DNA of 29,162 nucleotides. Origin: CAZEJK01 sp964512045 (GTDB lineage: Bacteria > Acidobacteriota > Thermoanaerobaculia > Thermoanaerobaculales > Sulfomarinibacteraceae). Position numbers and translations under genes: made by a program. Below, piece by piece: positions 6,774 to 15,365 of this stretch (position 1 is its first letter; every line of letters starts with the position of its first letter). The notes under the pieces are model-generated. The model made no database searches, was not told the origin of the DNA, and saw only the letters and a program-made list of their open reading frames with translations. The DNA lies in NCBI GenBank assembly GCA_964512045.1, contig CAZEJK010000043.1:1-29162 (forward strand), written 5' to 3'.

Positions 6774-8951
6774 CTACATCTCCTCTGGGATCGGAATTCC
6801 CAAGAGCTCTTCCAGGAGAACGTGCATCTCGCGCACGAAGACGGTGAACGTGGCGCGCCGGATGCGTCGTACCTCGGCGTCCTCCTCCCTGAGGATCGGG
6901 TGGCCATGGTACAGCTTGTGGAACATCTGGGCGAGACCGTGGGCGTGCTGAGCCAGCAGCGAGAACTCCAGGTTGCGCACGGCCTGCTCGATCACCTGAC
7001 TGCGCAACGCGGATTGCAGCACCAGATCCCAGAGATCATCGGGAACCGAGGCGTTCTGCAGCTCGCGTGCTTCTGCATCGTCCACGTGACCCTCGCCGAT
7101 GGCGTCCTCGAGCTTGCTGAATATCTTGCCGGCGCGGACTGCGGAGTACTGGAGGTACGGTCCGGTGTCCCCTTCGAACGCGAGCGCGTCGGCGAAGTCG
7201 AACGCCAGAACCCGGTTGCGGGACTGGCGCGCCATCAGGTAGCGCAGCGCGCCAACCGCGATCGCTTGCGAGCGAGTGGCCAGATCCTCGATGTCTCCTC
7301 GTTGGCTGGTTCGCTCCGCGACCGCCTCGCGAGCGGTCTCCTCGAGGACATCGAGGAACTCATCGGCCTTGACACCGATGCCGCGCCGGCCCGACATCTC
7401 CACGTACGCCTTGGCGAGGTCTTCGTCGGTCAGCCCGAACGAGCGTCCGCTGCGTTCCTCGAGCACTCGGACCGCGGCCGGTGTCAATGCCACCATCTCG
7501 TAGGAGAAGTGCACTGAACGATCAGCGGCCTCCTCATGGCCGAGAACACGTACAGCCTCCCGGACGACCTTTTGTGGGTACGACTGGCGCACATCGATCA
7601 CGTTGTAGACCGCGTCGCCGGCTCCGAAGGTGGCGGACCCGATACGCTCTGAGGGGTTTGGGGTGGTGACGGCCAGCGTTTGCTGACCGTGGTCGTAGAC
7701 CACCGGCGATGCCGGGCCCGGCTGCTCCCAGTGGGTGAGCTCCCGATACCCGAAGTCGTGTCGCGAGCCGTCGGGATCGCGGAGCAAACCGAGCTTCCAA
7801 AGCTGATAGGCGATGTCCTTGGCGGTGTAGGTCACGGTGCCGTTGGAGCGCACCAGAATCTTGTCAGGATCGTCCATGTCGGCGAACTCGGGGCTGGCGG
7901 CCAGCGACATGACCCAGCACCCCGCGTTCTTGCCGCTCTCTTCCAGGCGTAACGCTCCGGACTGACGCAACGCCTCGAACGCTCGCTTCCAGAAGCCGAG
8001 GCCGAGGATATGCGACTCGTGCGGTAGGAGATCGTACGCCACGCCGAGGCGGGCCATGGTGGCCAGGTGGCAGCGGACGTTGCTCTCCGCCACGGCCGCC
8101 GCGAAGCGCGCCACGGCATCGATTGGGTAGCTGCTCGAACCGTGGGCGGCGGCACCGAGCGCCGCAACGGCGGTGTCGAGCTCCAGGTTTTCGCCACCGG
8201 CTTCGAGGGCGTGCAGGACCTCGGCTCGGCGGGCTGCGAGCGCTTCGTCTGACTCGTATCGGCGGGTGACCTTCGGGTAGAGCTCCCAGCAGAGGTCATC
8301 GAAGTCGTCGAGACTGGCCTGCGGGACCCGGTGCATCGGCATCCGCTGGACGACCTGCTGGAGAAGCGCTCCGCGGGTCGTGGGCTCGACACCCAGGCAT
8401 GCAGCGATCTCGGTCTCCGGGAGGTACAGCAAGCCGACGACCACGTCGGCGACCTGCACGCCGGTGTCGTCGATGTAGTTCTGGACCTCGACCGGATGGC
8501 CCATGGCGCGAAGACACCGTACCAAGATGTCACCGAGCACCGCGTTGCGCAGATGGCCGATATGTGCCGCCTTGTTCGGGTTGATGTTGGTGTGCTCGAC
8601 GATGACCTTCGAGCTGTCTGCTGGGTGGGAGGCTGCTGAGCTCTCGTTCGCGAGGACCTGGGCCAACACGTGACCACGCTTCAGGCGGAGGTTGAGGAAT
8701 CCGGGCCCTGCAATCTCGACGGACTCCACCTCGTCGGGCCAGCTCGCTGTGTCGGCCACGGTTTGTGCGATCTGGCGAGGGGCGGTGCGCAGCACCTTGG
8801 CCAGGGGGAGCGCACCGGGCCACGCCAGATCGCCCAGGTCCCGACGGGGCGGCACCTCGAGAGCGATGTCCGGGTGCTCGAGGTCGTATACGGACGATAA
8901 CGTTTCGGCGATCGCGTGACTGGCTCGCTCGATAATGGACTGCAGGGGCAT
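6774..8951 (-). CDS. argS: Arginyl-tRNA synthetase
   Basis: This 725-residue class I aminoacyl-tRNA synthetase charges tRNA-Arg in the cytoplasm. An N-terminal additional domain spans about 1-115. The nucleotide-binding fold has the HIGH motif at 130-133 in NPNKAAHIGHLRNAV, typical of ArgS, and FLNLRL precedes it. The KMSKS loop is replaced by EMSGRRG (518-524), the usual ArgS degeneration. The C-terminal DALR anticodon-binding domain includes the EGDTGPYLQYSAVR segment and ends near residue 715. At 725 residues it exceeds the usual 550-600; extra sequence lies mainly between 190 and 310 and between 385 and 440. It heads a minus-strand operon with a small ORF, an aminotransferase and a permease. 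Confidence 0.96.
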   Translation of the reverse strand: MPLQSIIERASHAIAETLSSVYDLEHPDIALEVPPRRDLGDLAWPGALPLAKVLRTAPRQIAQTVADTASWPDEVESVEIAGPGFLNLRLKRGHVLAQVLANESSAASHPADSSKVIVEHTNINPNKAAHIGHLRNAVLGDILVRCLRAMGHPVEVQNYIDDTGVQVADVVVGLLYLPETEIAACLGVEPTTRGALLQQVVQRMPMHRVPQASLDDFDDLCWELYPKVTRRYESDEALAARRAEVLHALEAGGENLELDTAVAALGAAAHGSSSYPIDAVARFAAAVAESNVRCHLATMARLGVAYDLLPHESHILGLGFWKRAFEALRQSGALRLEESGKNAGCWVMSLAASPEFADMDDPDKILVRSNGTVTYTAKDIAYQLWKLGLLRDPDGSRHDFGYRELTHWEQPGPASPVVYDHGQQTLAVTTPNPSERIGSATFGAGDAVYNVIDVRQSYPQKVVREAVRVLGHEEAADRSVHFSYEMVALTPAAVRVLEERSGRSFGLTDEDLAKAYVEMSGRRGIGVKADEFLDVLEETAREAVAERTSQRGDIEDLATRSQAIAVGALRYLMARQSRNRVLAFDFADALAFEGDTGPYLQYSAVRAGKIFSKLEDAIGEGHVDDAEARELQNASVPDDLWDLVLQSALRSQVIEQAVRNLEFSLLAQHAHGLAQMFHKLYHGHPILREEDAEVRRIRRATFTVFVREMHVLLEELLGIPIPEEM

Positions 8952-9219
8952 ACGGAACCTCCGGTGTCGGCGTTGGTGGCACAGGCGAACCCGCGAGCCG
9001 ATCCGCCGTCACGGCTGACGATTGTACTCGAGCGACGGTCTGTGGAGTGCTCAGCACAGAGTGGGATGCCACCCGGTTGTTACGGGGTGCACGACCGATC
9101 GGGATCGGGGGTCAGGACGGCAGGTGTGTCGCACCGAGGCAGGCGAGGCGGAATGCGAAGGAAGCCGGTCGAGTTGATCCGCTCGGAGAGTAGGGATCTC
9201 GAGCAGGAGGGGACCGAGC

Positions 9220-9711
9220 ATGGAGCATCGCGCCTTCATCTTCGATTGGCCGACGTTCGAAAAGGAGCTCCTGCCGGCTCTGGCTGCCGGATTAGAGGGC
9301 GATCGAGGGCCGCTCGAGGAGTTCGTGGCCGAGCAGCGGGGGCTGCTGGTGGACCCGTCCACCGCCGAGCCGGTCAACGGTCTCCAGCTCGAAACGGTGG
9401 GCGTGGACCGGCTGGGTGAGATCGCCATGACCCGCTACTACGATCCAACCGCCGATCACGGGTTCGGAGCACAGTGGGACGCGATCGAGGGTTCGCTCGG
9501 AGAGCAAGAGCGTGCGCTCCTGTTGGGCGAGCCGATCTCGGTGGCAGGGCGGACATTCTCGGAGGGAACCGTCTTTCAGAGTAACGGGCGAGTCCGACTG
9601 TCCTACAAGCGGGTCCGCGAGCTGGATCGACCGGAGCTACGGGCGTTCGGCCGGACGCTCAGGATTGCCGGCGTGTCACAAAGAGGTCTGATGGTTCGAG
9701 TCGAACCGTGA
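9220..9711 (+). CDS. Conserved-looking protein of unknown function
   Basis: This 163-residue protein has no signal peptide or membrane segment and is acidic. It has a good ribosome-binding site, AGGAGGGG, about eight bases before the ATG. Its N-terminus MEHRAFIFDWPTFEKEL and central LGEIAMTRYYDPTADHGFG look like a folded cytoplasmic protein, and the codon pattern is that of a real gene. I do not recognise the family. It stands alone on the plus strand between argS and the convergent MAPEG gene, whose stop lies 15 bases beyond. The 268-base gap to argS shows no RNA gene or clear promoter. Confidence 0.75.
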   Translation: MEHRAFIFDWPTFEKELLPALAAGLEGDRGPLEEFVAEQRGLLVDPSTAEPVNGLQLETVGVDRLGEIAMTRYYDPTADHGFGAQWDAIEGSLGEQERALLLGEPISVAGRTFSEGTVFQSNGRVRLSYKRVRELDRPELRAFGRTLRIAGVSQRGLMVRVEP

Positions 9712-9725
9712 TCCGACGGCGCGGA

Positions 9726-10115
9726 TCACAGCAAGGGCAACGCGAACAGGGCGATCGTCGCTGCGAAGCCGATGGTCCAGATGCTCGACCGCAGCACATG
9801 CCAGTCGGCCAGGTAGCACGGCACGTAGACAACGCGTGCGATCAGAAACGTGACGGCGAGGCGGGTGGCCCAGGTCGGATCTCCGCCAGCAGCGTGTGCG
9901 ACAAGCACCGCTGCTGCGAAGCCCGGGAACGCCTCGAACGAGTTCAGATGGGCCGCCACAGCGCGACGTCCCCAGCCGTCCAACCGTTTCTGCTGGTCTC
10001 GTGGCTGGTGGTTATCGTACCCGCCCGGCTGGCGGGCCATTGCAACTGCCACTGGTCCCTTCGTCAGCAAGGTGATGACAAACGCAAGCCCGACGCAGAG
10101 CAGTGGAACGCTCAT
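9726..10115 (-). CDS. MAPEG family membrane protein
   Basis: This 129-residue protein has four hydrophobic segments (about 4-22, 58-76, 84-102 and 109-127) and matches bacterial MAPEG-domain proteins, relatives of microsomal glutathione transferases and leukotriene synthases. The segments RRAVAAHLNSFEAFPGFAAA and ARVVYVPCYLADWHVLRS are characteristic. Catalytic activity of this bacterial subgroup is mostly untested, so glutathione-dependent chemistry is only a possibility. GGAGGCGGGC immediately precedes the ATG. A TATACT -10-like box lies on the minus strand near 10180-10185. The gene converges on the unknown gene at 9220-9711. Confidence 0.87.
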   Translation of the reverse strand: MSVPLLCVGLAFVITLLTKGPVAVAMARQPGGYDNHQPRDQQKRLDGWGRRAVAAHLNSFEAFPGFAAAVLVAHAAGGDPTWATRLAVTFLIARVVYVPCYLADWHVLRSSIWTIGFAATIALFALPLL

Positions 10116-10288
10116 GCCCGCCTCCAGTCCATGATGCGACCTCCCTGTGAGATTCTGATTCCTGTGTCGCTCGGCCGAGTATATCCTAGGGCGACGAAGC
10201 GCCGGGCGACGTCGAACCCGGCAGGAGCGGGCGGCTCGGTGTGCTGTCGCCCACGAAGCGATGAGGTTGTTCGTAGAAAGGAACGGTG

Positions 10289-11773
10289 ATGCACGAGAAC
10301 ACGGTGCCGTGGATCCTCTTCATCGGCTACATGGCGGTGATCGTCGGTCTGGCGCTCTGGAGCCGACGGAAGGCGCAGAGCATGCAGTCGTATGCGGTCG
10401 GCAGCCGCACGGTGTCGCCGCTCATGGTCGGTCTCTCACTGGCAGTGAACATGACCAGTGTGGCGACGTTCGTCATCAACCCCGGTCTCGTGTATGCCTA
10501 CGGTTGGGCCGGTCTTGTGGGCTACGGCATGGCGGTTCCGGCCGGCATCTTCGTCGGTCTCGTCATCGTGTCCAAGCGCTTCCGGCAGGTCGGCGACAAG
10601 GTGACGGCGTTGACGATCCCACAGTGGGTAGGAGATCGCTACGGCGAGAGCCGCCTGACCGTCGGTTTCGCCGCCATCAGCCTCCTGCAGGTGACGTTTC
10701 TGGTGCTGATCGTCGTGGCGATCGTACGAGTGCTGATGACCATCCTCGGCCTCCCGCTCGGGGTGGCACTCATCCTGGTGGTGCTGTTCAGCTACGGGAT
10801 GATCTTCCTCGGTGGAGCGAGCGTGCATGTGGTCTCGAACACGATCCAGGGCACGATCATGCTGGTGGTGGCGGTTCTGCTCGTGGCCTCGGGAGCGGAG
10901 CTGTTTGCTGGCGGGCTGGGAGGGTTCTTCGAGCGGCTCGCCGAGGTGGGACCCCACTACGGCAGCATCGTCAATCCGGACAGCTTGCTGTTCCGCGATC
11001 TGTTCGAGGTGCTGGTGGCCAACTTCGTGATCGGGCTGGCGATCATCATGCAGCCCCACATCATGTCCAAGGCGCTGTACCTGCGCTCGGAACGGGACGT
11101 CAACGCGTACCTGGTGACGGCCGTCGTCACCGGTACGATCTTCACCACAGTCATGCTGGTGGGCCTGTACGCTCGTCTCGATCTCGGCGGCGCTCTGCAG
11201 CCTGATGCCGCCGTTGCGACCTACATTGCCACCGAGTTCGCGCCGGCACTGCGCGCCTTGATCATGCTCGGGGTCCTCGCGGCCGGGTTTTCGACCCTGG
11301 AGGGTGTCGCTCTTGCCCTGTCATCCATCGTGGCCAACGATCTGTACGGGGTGCTGGCGCGCCGAGCCGGGACCGATCCGGAGGTCGTCCGCGGACGCCT
11401 GCTGCTGGTGGGGCGACTCGTGCTGGTGGCACTGGTGCCCGTGACGTTGCTGTTCTCATGGGATCAGCTCGTATCGCCCGAGCTCAGCGTGGCGATCTTT
11501 GCCCAGAATGGCGTCTATGCGCTCTTTGCGGCGACCTTCGCACCTGTCCTGTTCGGGGTCTTCTGCCAGCGGGGCTCTGCAGGCCTGGCAGGAGCGGCCG
11601 CGGCGATAGCTTTGCTGGTGCACTTCGGCATGACCTATGGCGAGATTGGGCCGTACTACAACAACCCGGCTGTTCCCGCGGCGTGCGCGATCGTGATCAG
11701 CACTGGAGTCATGGGGATTGGTGTGCTTTTCGGTGGCCACGGCGCTCCGGGGCCGGACAGCGGATCCACGTAG
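10289..11773 (+). CDS. Sodium:solute symporter (SSF) family transporter
   Basis: This 494-residue inner-membrane protein has about 13 hydrophobic segments and resembles the SSF family (PutP/PanF/SglT fold), which couples sodium entry to uptake of sugars, amino acids or organic acids. Typical features are the early AVGSRTVSPLMVGLSLAVNM segment, GDKVTALTIPQWVGDRYG after the third segment, and GFSTLEGVALALSSIVANDL (the family's GxxST/ALSSLVxNDLY region) near 335-355. ATG at 10289 is preferred over the abutting GTG at 10286 because AAAGGA lies seven bases before the ATG. The substrate is not predictable and no catabolic gene is adjacent. Confidence 0.93.
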   Translation: MHENTVPWILFIGYMAVIVGLALWSRRKAQSMQSYAVGSRTVSPLMVGLSLAVNMTSVATFVINPGLVYAYGWAGLVGYGMAVPAGIFVGLVIVSKRFRQVGDKVTALTIPQWVGDRYGESRLTVGFAAISLLQVTFLVLIVVAIVRVLMTILGLPLGVALILVVLFSYGMIFLGGASVHVVSNTIQGTIMLVVAVLLVASGAELFAGGLGGFFERLAEVGPHYGSIVNPDSLLFRDLFEVLVANFVIGLAIIMQPHIMSKALYLRSERDVNAYLVTAVVTGTIFTTVMLVGLYARLDLGGALQPDAAVATYIATEFAPALRALIMLGVLAAGFSTLEGVALALSSIVANDLYGVLARRAGTDPEVVRGRLLLVGRLVLVALVPVTLLFSWDQLVSPELSVAIFAQNGVYALFAATFAPVLFGVFCQRGSAGLAGAAAAIALLVHFGMTYGEIGPYYNNPAVPAACAIVISTGVMGIGVLFGGHGAPGPDSGST

Positions 11774-11825
11774 CGGTCACGCCTTCAGCCCGTAGGGAGG
11801 GTACCATTGGTGAAAGGAACCGCTT

Positions 11826-14645
11826 TTGGTGGATCATAAGGAGATGGTGCCGTCCGACGACGCTGAGAGCACGCACTTGTTGGCGCGTGAGCAGACGACG
11901 CCGTACCGCTCAGGGGATGTAGCCTATTCCCGGACGAGCTCGTCTGAGTGGCCGGCGCCGGAGTGGGACCGCTACGAACCGATCGAGTTCCTGGGCGCAG
12001 GCGGAATGGGGCGGGTATTCAAGGCGTGGGATCGCTCGCTGCAACGGCAGGTGGCGATCAAGCTGCTGACCCCTGGCAATCCGGAAACGGTTGAACGGTT
12101 CAAACGCGAGGCGCAGAGCCAGGCTCGGGTCGAGCATCCGAATGTGTGCAGGGTGTATGAGGTGGGGGAGGTCAACGGGTTCCACTACATTGCCATGCAG
12201 CTGGTGGACGGCGTGCCGCTCGACCGGCTCGCCGATCAGCTGACGTTGGATGAGATCGCCGTCCTGGTGCGTGGTGCCGCAGAAGGGGTTCACGCCGCCA
12301 ACCGCCTCGGCCTCGTCCACCGGGATGTCAAGCCAGCCAACATCATGGTGGCCACCGGTGAGGATGGCCAGCGGCAGGCGTTCGTCGTCGACTTCGGCCT
12401 GGCGAGGGATGTCGCCGCGCCGAGCCACACGCTGACCGATGTCGTGGTCGGAACGCCGGCGTACATGGCGCCAGAGCAGGCGAGGGGACGGACCGTCGAC
12501 CGGCGCACAGACGTCTACGGGCTCGGAGCGACCCTGTATGCGTTGCTCGGCGGGAAACCCCCTGTGGTCGGCGAGAGCGCTGCGGAGATGTTGCTCAATC
12601 TGCTCAGCACGGAGCCGGAGAGCCTACGCCGCCGCAACCCCGCGATCCCTCGCGATCTCGAGACGATTGTCATGACCTGTCTGGCCAGCGCTCCGCAGGA
12701 GCGGTACGAGTCGGCCCGGGCTCTGGCCGATGACCTCGGGAGGTTCCTGGACGGTGAAGCCGTTGCGGCACAACCTCCGTCACTGCTCTCGCGGTGGGCG
12801 CGCACGGCGCGTCGCAACCGTTCGCTGGTGGCTGTGTCTGCAGCGGGCGTTCTCGTTGCCGCAGTGCTGCTCGGCCTGTGGCTGCATGCGATCCACAGTG
12901 CAACCCGCCAGGCGGAGCTGGCGCAGCAGTTCGGGCACGAGGTGGAGAGGATCGAAGGCATGCTGTGGCGGGCGCGGTCGCTGCCGCTGCATGAACTCAC
13001 CTCAACTCGGCAGCGGGCCGCGATGCAGATCGAGAGGCTCGAGACTGAGATGCGGCGTGCGGGCCGCATCGCCCAGGAGCCGGGGCACGCTGCCATCGGC
13101 CAGGCGTTGTATGCGCTGTACGAGTTCGAGGAAGCCCGGTCGCATCTCGAGCTCGCGTGGGACGCCGGTTACAGGAGTCCCGAGGTGGCGGAGACGTTGG
13201 CGCGAGTCCACTGGGAGCTGTACCGGCGCGCGATGGGCGAGCTGAAGAAGATCGGCGATGATGAGCTCAGAGCGAAGCGCAGAGAGGAGATCACGCGGTC
13301 GTTGCGCGACCCGGCTGTGCGGTACCTGGACGGCGTGGTCAGTGCTGGTGGGGAGGGCAGCTCTGCAGGTGCGCTTCGGGCGGCGTTGGAGGGACGGCCT
13401 GAGGAGGCGATCGAGCTGGCCCGAGCGGCGTTCGATGCCGAGCCGTGGCGTCTGGATGCCAAGGTGCTCGAGGCGGCGGAGGAGATGCTTCGGGCTGGAG
13501 GGCTGATGGATCGGGGTGCGTATGCCCAAGCCGCCGATGCGTTGGCCCGTTCTCGAGCTGCCGCAGAGGACGCGACTCGTGTCGGTCGCAGCGATCTGAG
13601 GGCGTGGGAGACGCTCTGCTCGACTCTCGAGAGTACGCTGAACCTCCAGGTCTGGCGGACCGGCGATGCGACCGAGGACTCCCACGCCGCAGTCGTGGCG
13701 GTGTGCACTGCTGCGATGGAGATCGCGCCGGATCGACATGCCGCGAGACTGACCCTTGCGCACGCTCTGACGACGTGGTCGGAGCATCTGTGGAGCATCG
13801 GTCAGGACCCGACGGCATCGCTCGAGCAGGTGATCGAGCTGACCGAGGCTGTCCTCGATGAAGATCCGGATCAGCTGCATGCCCTGGTCACAGTCGGTGC
13901 AGCGCACTGGCAGCGTGGCAAGCTGACATGGCTCAGCGGAGCCGGTTCTCCTGTCAAGGACTTCGAGGCCGGGGCGGCAGTGGCGCGGAGAGCCGTGAGC
14001 CTCTATCCGTCCGATGTTCAGGCGAACCTCAGCCTCGGGTTGGTGCTGATGGAGCTCGCGAACTACCAGATGCAGACCGGTAGCGATCCGACCGCCGCCG
14101 CCGACGAGGCTGCTGCTGCGTTTGCGCGAGCGCAGACGTTGTTGCCGCGATCGGCAGCTCCGGCGATCAACCACGCTATGGTCCAGATGGTTCTCGTACA
14201 GTTCCTCATCGAGGACCAAGAGAGCTCAGATGAGGCGAACTTCGAACGCGTCTCGGCTTTGCTCGACGAGGCGGAGGAGCGCTTGAGCTTCGCTCTCGAG
14301 CTCGACCCGGCCAGCTCGTGGGCCCGGCGTACGATGGCGGAGGTGCTGTGGTACCGCGGACGCTTGAGCACCGACGATGACGAGCTTTGCAAGCTCACGG
14401 ATCGTTCTATCGAGCATCTCACCGCAGCCGTCGAGGTGCGGCCTTCAGATGCGGCGGCGTGGCTGTTTCTGCTGCGCAATCGAGGATCGCAGGTGTGGTG
14501 TGCGGCGCAGCGCGGGGATTCGGAGCGTGTCCGGGAGGTGGCTGCAACGGCTCGAGCGGAAGCCGACGCGGCGTTTGCGGCGATTCCCGAGCTGGACAGC
14601 CCGGAGAGAAGGTCGTGGGTCGAGGATCTTGTGAGGGTGCCGTAG
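11826..14645 (+). CDS. Transmembrane Ser/Thr protein kinase with TPR-like C-terminus
   Basis: This 939-residue protein starts with an N-terminal Hanks-type kinase domain (about 50-315). The glycine loop is GAGGMG (57-62), the ATP lysine is K79 in VAIK, the catalytic loop is HRDVKPAN (D167), DFG is at 189-191 and the APE-like motif is APEQ in the activation segment. A membrane helix follows at about 334-356. The rest, about 560 residues, is helical with repeated Ala/Glu/Arg-rich units suggestive of TPR repeats. That tail probably faces the periplasm and may sense or scaffold. The start is TTG at 11826 or GTG at 11829, with AAAGGA just upstream. No clear substrate gene is adjacent. Such kinases are abundant in Acidobacteriota, Planctomycetota and Myxococcota. 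Confidence 0.93.
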   Translation: MVDHKEMVPSDDAESTHLLAREQTTPYRSGDVAYSRTSSSEWPAPEWDRYEPIEFLGAGGMGRVFKAWDRSLQRQVAIKLLTPGNPETVERFKREAQSQARVEHPNVCRVYEVGEVNGFHYIAMQLVDGVPLDRLADQLTLDEIAVLVRGAAEGVHAANRLGLVHRDVKPANIMVATGEDGQRQAFVVDFGLARDVAAPSHTLTDVVVGTPAYMAPEQARGRTVDRRTDVYGLGATLYALLGGKPPVVGESAAEMLLNLLSTEPESLRRRNPAIPRDLETIVMTCLASAPQERYESARALADDLGRFLDGEAVAAQPPSLLSRWARTARRNRSLVAVSAAGVLVAAVLLGLWLHAIHSATRQAELAQQFGHEVERIEGMLWRARSLPLHELTSTRQRAAMQIERLETEMRRAGRIAQEPGHAAIGQALYALYEFEEARSHLELAWDAGYRSPEVAETLARVHWELYRRAMGELKKIGDDELRAKRREEITRSLRDPAVRYLDGVVSAGGEGSSAGALRAALEGRPEEAIELARAAFDAEPWRLDAKVLEAAEEMLRAGGLMDRGAYAQAADALARSRAAAEDATRVGRSDLRAWETLCSTLESTLNLQVWRTGDATEDSHAAVVAVCTAAMEIAPDRHAARLTLAHALTTWSEHLWSIGQDPTASLEQVIELTEAVLDEDPDQLHALVTVGAAHWQRGKLTWLSGAGSPVKDFEAGAAVARRAVSLYPSDVQANLSLGLVLMELANYQMQTGSDPTAAADEAAAAFARAQTLLPRSAAPAINHAMVQMVLVQFLIEDQESSDEANFERVSALLDEAEERLSFALELDPASSWARRTMAEVLWYRGRLSTDDDELCKLTDRSIEHLTAAVEVRPSDAAAWLFLLRNRGSQVWCAAQRGDSERVREVAATARAEADAAFAAIPELDSPERRSWVEDLVRVP

Positions 14646-14679
14646 CGACTCACGGAGCCGTATCTTCGAAAATTCGAAG
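14643..14679 (+). repeat. Stop-codon-adjacent hairpin element, copy 1
   Basis: The kinase TAG stop codon begins TAGCGACTCACGGAGCCGT, followed by the hairpin CTTCGA-AAAT-TCGAAG (14664-14679). The same arrangement, a TAGCG stop followed by a CTTCG...CGAAG hairpin, follows the thioesterase gene (21502-21538, minus) and the cupin gene (24279-24316, minus). It may be a 3'-end processing or termination signal, although no T-run follows it. Confidence 0.6.
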
Positions 14680-14700
14680 CATCCGCCGGGTGCCGGATGG

Positions 14701-14775
14701 CCGGGATCCGGCTGTCGGGGCCGGGACCAGGACCAGGACCGGAGCCGGGCTGTGGCGTCGTGGCTTCTGCGTGTC
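14701..14775 (+). repeat. Dispersed GC-rich intergenic repeat, copy B
   Basis: The copy begins CCGGGATCCGGCTGTCGGGG, continues with GGACCA-GGACCA-GGACCG hexamers and ends GGCGTCGTGGCTTCTGCG. It matches copy C at 21378-21460 almost base for base except for one extra hexamer unit in C. It lies in the 720-base gap between the kinase and the cytochrome gene. The rest of that gap holds a perfect hairpin (15044-15067) and an orphan promoter (15115-15142). Confidence 0.7.
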
Positions 14776-15043
14776 AGAGTGGGTGGGTGGGGGAGCTCAT
14801 ACCCAGCGGCCACGACCTTACAGGTACGCGGCCGTGGGACGACCGGCACCGTCGGAGGAGTGCTTCGGTTGCGGCCCGCGGCCGCGTTGGATGACAGAGG
14901 TCAGCCGGGAGGCCAGTCTGTCCCGGGTCACGAGCTCGAAAGGTCGAGGCCGGTCTCAGAGGGCGGTGGGAGAGACACCAGGTGGCGCTGGAAGATTGGA
15001 AGTGATCTGGGAGCTGACACGCTCGATCCGACCGTGAGAGTGC

Positions 15044-15067
15044 CCCAACCGGGAAGGCCCGGTTGGG
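15044..15067. other. Perfect intergenic hairpin
   Basis: CCCAACCGGG (15044-15053) and CCCGGTTGGG (15058-15067) form a perfect 10-bp stem with loop AAGG. Neither strand has a T-run after it, so it is not a classic intrinsic terminator. It lies about 45-65 bases downstream of the minus-strand promoter at 15115-15142 and could be part of a structured RNA. Confidence 0.6.
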
Positions 15068-15114
15068 AAGGACCAGCGACTGTCTTGCCTGATTGCCCCG
15101 ACGTCCTCGCTTCG

Positions 15115-15142
15115 ATTATCGCAAGGTGCTGAGTGCTGTCAA
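15115..15142 (-). promoter_or_regulatory. Near-consensus sigma70 promoter with no gene downstream
   Basis: On the minus strand TTGACA (15137-15142, six of six) and GATAAT (15115-15120, five of six) are separated by 16 bases. This is the best promoter match I found in the window. It points toward 14646, where no minus-strand gene is credible, so it may drive a non-coding RNA or antisense transcription into the kinase gene. Confidence 0.55.
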
Positions 15143-15365
15143 GGGGGTAAACCATCCTCTTTGAGTACGTTGTGATGTCCGTCACTGTTCCGTTTGTGCT
15201 ACAGCGGAGGCTGGGGGGTATGTTCTTGTACAGTTTGGTGGTCTTGAGCTTCAGGAATGTCGCAGAGACGCGGGGGATGGACGGCAGCAGACACGACCGC
15301 CCCGACCGTCGTACACTGGATCCATGGTCTGCGTTGGGAGCCGCTGCGCCTTTGCTCTGAGGGCG

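Noticed and set aside
8952..9219. Searched this and the other gaps for tRNA or riboswitch structure
   Set aside because: No T-loop, anticodon arm, known riboswitch core or long pairing was found by eye; a covariance-model scan could still detect something.
4251..15120. The blocks TCAGGCAA, TCGGGGC and GCGAGGAC occur both in the protease leader (plus strand) and near 15080-15115 (minus strand)
   Set aside because: The order of the blocks is reversed without the strand change an inversion would need, and spacing differs, so I treat it as coincidence.
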